A DNA stretch of 52,028 bases, taken from NCBI GenBank assembly GCA_964451605.1, contig CAYVJA010000014.1, forward strand, positions 1 to 52,028. Reading direction: 5' to 3'. Positions 48,318-52,028 of this stretch are shown here, in pieces; positions within the stretch are counted from its first letter, which is position 1; each line of letters opens with the position of its first letter. Origin of the DNA: JAQVSH01 sp964451605 (lineage in GTDB: Bacteria > Bacteroidota > Bacteroidia > Bacteroidales > UBA4181). The notes beneath the pieces are model-generated. The model was not told the DNA's origin and did not search any database. It saw nothing but the letters and a program-made list of their open reading frames with translations. A program made the translations under genes and the position numbers.

Positions 48318-49799
48318 TTAGTAACCGAAACCAAACACCCGATTACCCCAGTAGTACATCATTAAGGTAATGATTACGGCAGCATAGAGATTCATCAGCA
48401 AACCGGTCCGGGCCATTTGACGCATACTAACGCGAGAGGTTCCAAACACAATGGCATTTGGCGGCGTTGCCACCGGTAACATAAAGGCCATGGACGCCGA
48501 AAGGGTTGCCGGAATCATGAGTAAAAGAGGATGAATATGTGTGCTGATGGCTATGCCTGCCAGAATGGGCAACACCATCTCGGTGGTTGCGGTGTTCGAA
48601 GTGAGTTCTGTAAGAAAGGTAATGACCAGGGCAATAGAGAGGATGATCCAGATGGGATGAAAAGAGGCCACGCCCGAGAGCATCTCTCCAAACCAGAGAG
48701 AGAGTCCCGACTCCTTCATCCCGGTTGCCAGGGCAAACCCACCCCCAAACAGCAGTAGAATGTGCCAGGGCAATTTGGAGGCGGTGGGCCAGTCGAGGAT
48801 CCGTTTTTTCTTTTCGTTTTTTGAGGGCAGCAGGAAAAGCAGAATAGCCACCGCTATGGCAACGGTCCCGTCATTCAGATAGGCACTGTTGGGAAACAGA
48901 TTAGCCCATCCGGGCAGCACAACCGCCCCGAAATTGAGATCAACCCGCGTTAACCAAAGAACAGCCAGGCAAACAAATGCAGCAAGCACCACCTTTTGCT
49001 CAAAGGTGATTTTCCCCATGGCATGCAACTGATCTACAAAAGTATTTCTGTCAATCGGGGTCCACTCCCCCTTTTTGGGCCGGAAGCAAAGATAGAGATG
49101 TCCCCAGGTAAGCAGAAAGATAAGGAGTGCAGTTGGGAGCGCGAGCATCATCCAGTGAGAAAAGCTGACTTCGGGAGCCGTGGGAAAATAGATATGGTAA
49201 ATTCTGACAAAAGAGAGATTGGGTGGCGTACCCACTAAGGTTGCAATTCCCCCTATTGAGGCGCTGTATGCAATGCCTAACAGCAATCCGGCACCAAAGG
49301 ATGAAGATGCCTTATGGCTCATCAGCCGGTCTAACTGAGCCATCAGTGCCATGGCAATGGGTAACATCATCATGGCTGTTGCGGTATTCGAAATCCACAT
49401 GGAGAGGAAAAAGGAGGCAATCATAAAACCCAACAAAATACGGGCAGGGCTTACGCCGGAAACTCTGAGAATATTGAGCGCAATGCGCCGGTGAAGATCC
49501 CATCTTTCCATGGCCAAAGCCACAAGGAAGCCTCCCATAAAGAGAAATATCACATCGTTGTAGTAGACCGAAGCCACCTCCTTTCCATCCATGATTCCAA
49601 ACAACGGAAAGAGAGCCACCGGTAACAGCGAGGTTACCGCCAGCGGTACCACCTCGGTAATCCACCACACGGCCATCAGGAGGGCCACGCACAACATGTA
49701 GGTAATCTTGGGATTGCCCGGCACAATATCGGCAAACAGAAGGATTACAAGAATAACCAGCGGGGTAAGAAAAAAACCGATGAAAGATGAAATCTTCAT
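48318..49799 (-). CDS. DASS/SLC13 family sodium-coupled anion (dicarboxylate) transporter
   Basis: 493 residues with about 11-12 membrane helices. Two inverted-repeat hairpins carry the family SNT and TPPN motifs: WISNTATAMMMLPIAMALM with VGTPPNLSFVRIYH, and LTSNTATTEMVLPILAGIA with VATPPNAIVFGTSRVSM. These bind Na+ and the carboxylate in VcINDY-type transporters. Likely substrates are succinate, fumarate, malate, citrate or sulfate. It starts about 26 bases after the solute-binding lipoprotein stop (49826) on the same strand, so the two may be co-transcribed even though DASS carriers do not normally need a binding protein. Confidence 0.92.
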   Translation of the reverse strand: MKISSFIGFFLTPLVILVILLFADIVPGNPKITYMLCVALLMAVWWITEVVPLAVTSLLPVALFPLFGIMDGKEVASVYYNDVIFLFMGGFLVALAMERWDLHRRIALNILRVSGVSPARILLGFMIASFFLSMWISNTATAMMMLPIAMALMAQLDRLMSHKASSSFGAGLLLGIAYSASIGGIATLVGTPPNLSFVRIYHIYFPTAPEVSFSHWMMLALPTALLIFLLTWGHLYLCFRPKKGEWTPIDRNTFVDQLHAMGKITFEQKVVLAAFVCLAVLWLTRVDLNFGAVVLPGWANLFPNSAYLNDGTVAIAVAILLFLLPSKNEKKKRILDWPTASKLPWHILLLFGGGFALATGMKESGLSLWFGEMLSGVASFHPIWIILSIALVITFLTELTSNTATTEMVLPILAGIAISTHIHPLLLMIPATLSASMAFMLPVATPPNAIVFGTSRVSMRQMARTGLLMNLYAAVIITLMMYYWGNRVFGFGY

Positions 49800-49825
49800 G
49801 GATTTGGAGTGAGCGCCCTGATCAA

Positions 49826-50596
49826 TTACTCCTTTACTAAAGCGGCTATCCCGCCGGTGTAATAGGGCATGGAAAAGAGAACGCTTTTGGCACGCTCTTC
49901 CGAAATGGTGATACAGGCACCTATCATGTCGACCTTTCCGGAAATAAGAGCGGGAATCATTGCCCCAAAATCCATATTGACCACTTCAAGCCGGGCTCCG
50001 ATTTGTTGCGCCACCAAAGAGGCAATCTCAATGTCCAGGCCCACTACATTTTGATTTTCGTCCACAAAAGAGAAGGGCTCGGTAACAGCAGCCGTACCCA
50101 GACGGAGCACCCCATTATTGCCGAAAGTGAATTTGGGCATAGGCTGAGGCGCCCCCTGACGGGGAAGCCAACGGTCAATCATACGCTGGTAAGCCCCCGA
50201 AGCCTTAAGATTAACCAGTACAGTGTCGATCTGTTTTTTCAGGGTAAAATTGCCCCGTTGAACCGCATAACCATACTGATCGGTGGTTATCATCTCTTCT
50301 AACACCTTCATACCCGGATTTTTAGCTGCTATATTCCTCAGAATCGGCTCGTCGTAGGCAGCCGCATCGGCCTTTCCGGTTACGACAGCAAGGCAGGCAT
50401 CCATCACCGAATTGTAATATTGAAATTTGGCATCGGGAAAACGGGAAAGCACCAATTTATCGGCCATTGTACCCGTAGGCAGCGCAAACTCCTTTCCGGC
50501 CAATTGGGCCAGATTACTAATGGATTGGCGTTTAGTGCAGCTCAAACCAAACAGCATAGAGAGCGCAAGAAGAAGAGAAAAACAGTATTTCATCAT
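49826..50596 (-). CDS. Solute-binding lipoprotein (SBP_bac_3) with its halves in reversed order
   Basis: 256 residues from the ATG at 50596 (ATGATG; lipoprotein signal ending LFGLSCTKR, Cys about 19). The order of the family-3 solute-binding halves is swapped. The first part (about 25-140) looks like the usual C-terminal half: LAGKEFALPTGTMADKL, then CLAVVTGKADAAAYDEPI, YGYAVQRGNFTLKKQIDT and ASGAYQRMIDRWL. The second part (about 160-256) looks like the usual N-terminal half: GVLRLGTAAVTEPFSFVDE, VVGLDIEIASLVAQQIG, VNMDFGAMIPALISGKVDMI and ERAKSVLFSMPYYTGG, ending almost immediately after. This is a circular permutation or half-domain fusion. It has no ABC partner in the window. Confidence 0.85.
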   Translation of the reverse strand: MMKYCFSLLLALSMLFGLSCTKRQSISNLAQLAGKEFALPTGTMADKLVLSRFPDAKFQYYNSVMDACLAVVTGKADAAAYDEPILRNIAAKNPGMKVLEEMITTDQYGYAVQRGNFTLKKQIDTVLVNLKASGAYQRMIDRWLPRQGAPQPMPKFTFGNNGVLRLGTAAVTEPFSFVDENQNVVGLDIEIASLVAQQIGARLEVVNMDFGAMIPALISGKVDMIGACITISEERAKSVLFSMPYYTGGIAALVKE

Positions 50597-50731
50597 AAAA
50601 GATCCGGAATTGGGTGACTTATAGAGCAACTCAACGATACAGCGATACTAAGTTACAACTATTGCGTGAGGAAAAAATAGATAACTTCGCATAAACTCAC
50701 CGAGTGTGCTGAAAAACATGACCCTCATACT

Positions 50732-52028
50732 ATGAATACCTCATCTGTGAAACGAGCCCTAATCCCGATTGTCTCTCTATTTTCGATCCTGCTGTTTCTG
50801 TGGCCGAAAGCTGCGAATTGCGCCGAAGTAACCACGGTTTATAATATTCGCAGCTACGGGGCAACCGGCGACGGAACCACTATCGATTCGAAAGCCATTA
50901 ACGATGCCATTGAGGCCGCCTCGAAGGCAGGCGGAGGAACAGTCTTCTTCCCGGCCGGCACCTACGCAAGTTACTCTATCCGGCTCAAGAGCAATATCTC
51001 GCTCTATCTCGACCAGGGAGCCATCCTCCTGGCTGCAGCACCCAATGGCGATACTGGCTATGATGCCCCTGACCCCGGAGCCGGAAACGCATTTCAGGAT
51101 TTTGGGCACAGTCACTGGCACAACAGCCTGATCTGGGGCGAAAACCTGGAGAATATCTCCATTCTGGGGCCTGGCACCATCTACGGCAAAGGGCTCACCC
51201 GCGAAGGACCCCATGCGGCTCCCGTGCGAAACAAATCGATAGCACTGAAACTATGCCGCAATGTGATTCTGAAAGATTTTACCCTGCTCTATGGAGGGCA
51301 CTTTTGTATACTGGCCACGGGCGTAGATAACCTCACCATCGACAACCTGAAAATCGACACCAACCGCGACGGAATGGATATTGACTGCTGCAGAAATGTG
51401 CGGATTTCTAACTGCACCGTGAACTCGCCCTTCGACGATGCCATCTGCCTGAAAAGCTCGTATGCACTGGGTTATGCCCGGGCCACCGAGAATGTGACCA
51501 TTGTGAATTGCCAGGTCACCGGATTCGATCGCGGCACCTTTATCAACGGAACCTACCTGCGTAACGAAGCCCATCTGGTGCCCGACCGCGAAGGGCCTAC
51601 CGGCCGGATCAAATTTGGCACCGAATCGAACGGAGGATTCAAAAAAATCACCATTTCCAACTGCGTATTCGAATATTGCCGGGGGCTGGCATTAGAGACT
51701 GTCGACGGAGGAATTCTGGAAGATATCACCATTGGGAATCTCGTAATGCGCGACCTTATTAACTCTCCCTTCTTTTTGCGTCTGGGGGGAAGGATGCGCG
51801 GCCCCGAAGGGACACCTCCGGGTGCACTGCGCCGGGTAAACATCCACGATGTGGTGGTGTACAATGCCGATTCGCGCTTTTCGTCGATTGTCAGCGGTCT
51901 TCCGGGGATACCCATCGAAGATATCACCTTCAGCAACATCAGCATCTGGTATAAAGCGCTCGATCGCGAAAAAAATACGGTTCCCGAGATAGTCCCCGAA
52001 CACGAAAAAACCTACCCCGAACCGCAGA
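50732..52028 (+). CDS. Secreted glycoside hydrolase family 28 (polygalacturonase-type), partial
   Basis: 432 residues are visible and the frame stays open to the window edge, so the C-terminus is missing. The ATG at 50732 gives a signal peptide (about 1-31, ending AANCAEV). A right-handed beta-helix follows from about residue 33 (TVYNIRSYGATGDGTTIDSK, the pectate-lyase-like opening). Family motifs are DTNRDGMDID (about 208-217; usual NTDGxD with the catalytic Asp) and SPFDDAICLKSS (usual GDDC.(A/S).KSG). GRIKFGTESNGG replaces the GHG...RIKT region, so His of the GHG motif is not obvious. It probably hydrolyses pectin or rhamnogalacturonan, but the changed active-site loop leaves the exact substrate open. 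Confidence 0.9.
   Translation, partial: MNTSSVKRALIPIVSLFSILLFLWPKAANCAEVTTVYNIRSYGATGDGTTIDSKAINDAIEAASKAGGGTVFFPAGTYASYSIRLKSNISLYLDQGAILLAAAPNGDTGYDAPDPGAGNAFQDFGHSHWHNSLIWGENLENISILGPGTIYGKGLTREGPHAAPVRNKSIALKLCRNVILKDFTLLYGGHFCILATGVDNLTIDNLKIDTNRDGMDIDCCRNVRISNCTVNSPFDDAICLKSSYALGYARATENVTIVNCQVTGFDRGTFINGTYLRNEAHLVPDREGPTGRIKFGTESNGGFKKITISNCVFEYCRGLALETVDGGILEDITIGNLVMRDLINSPFFLRLGGRMRGPEGTPPGALRRVNIHDVVVYNADSRFSSIVSGLPGIPIEDITFSNISIWYKALDREKNTVPEIVPEHEKTYPEPQ

Noticed and set aside
1..52028. tRNA, rRNA, insertion sequences or phage genes
   Set aside because: No cloverleaf, rRNA signature, transposase, integrase or terminal inverted repeat with target duplication was recognised in reading the window.

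Overview
The window looks like a contig from a Bacteroidales-type member of the Bacteroidota, most likely assembled from a metagenome. Three lines of evidence support this. The protein families are typical: secreted carboxypeptidase-regulatory-domain proteins, many secreted glycoside hydrolases, AsmA, a SIMPL protein, and lipoprotein adaptors paired with TolC. Strong Shine-Dalgarno sites are rare, and a few TAnnTTTG-like -7 boxes can be found. There are three runs of N, and one of them is flanked by two diverged copies of the same gene start, as expected when strain variants are joined in scaffolding. I cannot name the genus.

Layout. 1-7.2 kb (minus): a complete drug or solute efflux operon of the YbhGFSR kind, in the order TetR regulator, TolC, lipoprotein adaptor, two ABC ATPases, two ABC-2 permeases. 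7.4-10.1 kb (plus): AsmA-like protein. 10.1-17.8 kb (minus): secreted FAD oxidoreductase, three paralogous secreted carboxypeptidase-regulatory-domain proteins, a cupin and a GH9 glucanase. 17.9-20.1 kb (minus): membrane histidine kinase with no receiver partner. 20.4-21.6 kb (plus): ferritin and SIMPL protein, closed by a strong terminator. 21.7-23.1 kb (minus): acyl-CoA thioesterase overlapping a GH43 enzyme. 23.3-32.8 kb (plus): GH78 rhamnosidase, a P-type Ca2+-like ATPase (interrupted by Ns), a secreted sugar isomerase-like protein and a GH115 alpha-glucuronidase. 32.9-43.7 kb (minus): a divergent tryptophanase-family enzyme, a DUF4091/GH123-like protein, then a second efflux operon (three adaptors, a MacB-like permease without an ATPase, TolC) and a small GyrI-like protein. 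43.9-46.1 kb (plus): MtgA and a tandem solute-binding lipoprotein. 46.1-50.6 kb (minus): a GH36-like glycosidase, a DASS transporter and a solute-binding lipoprotein whose two halves are in reversed order. 50.7 kb to the end (plus): a GH28 pectinase running off the window.

Function. The GH9, GH28, GH43, GH78, GH115, GH36-like and GH123-like enzymes nearly all carry signal peptides and point to breakdown of plant cell-wall polysaccharides (glucan, pectin or rhamnogalacturonan, glucuronoxylan). They are scattered among housekeeping and transport genes, and no SusC/SusD pair is present, so this is not a classical polysaccharide utilisation locus.

The most unusual feature is a family of ten composite intergenic elements. 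Each contains a GC-rich hairpin core (type GCGCGAAGCGCAGC) joined to an octamer array (ACTAGAGC/ATTAGAGC). Many also carry ACCATTRACC-type repeats or AT-rich repeats with an 8-base period. They sit in both efflux operons and around the 12-20 kb genes, often touch start codons and supply stop codons to at least six genes. I know of no described family that matches them.
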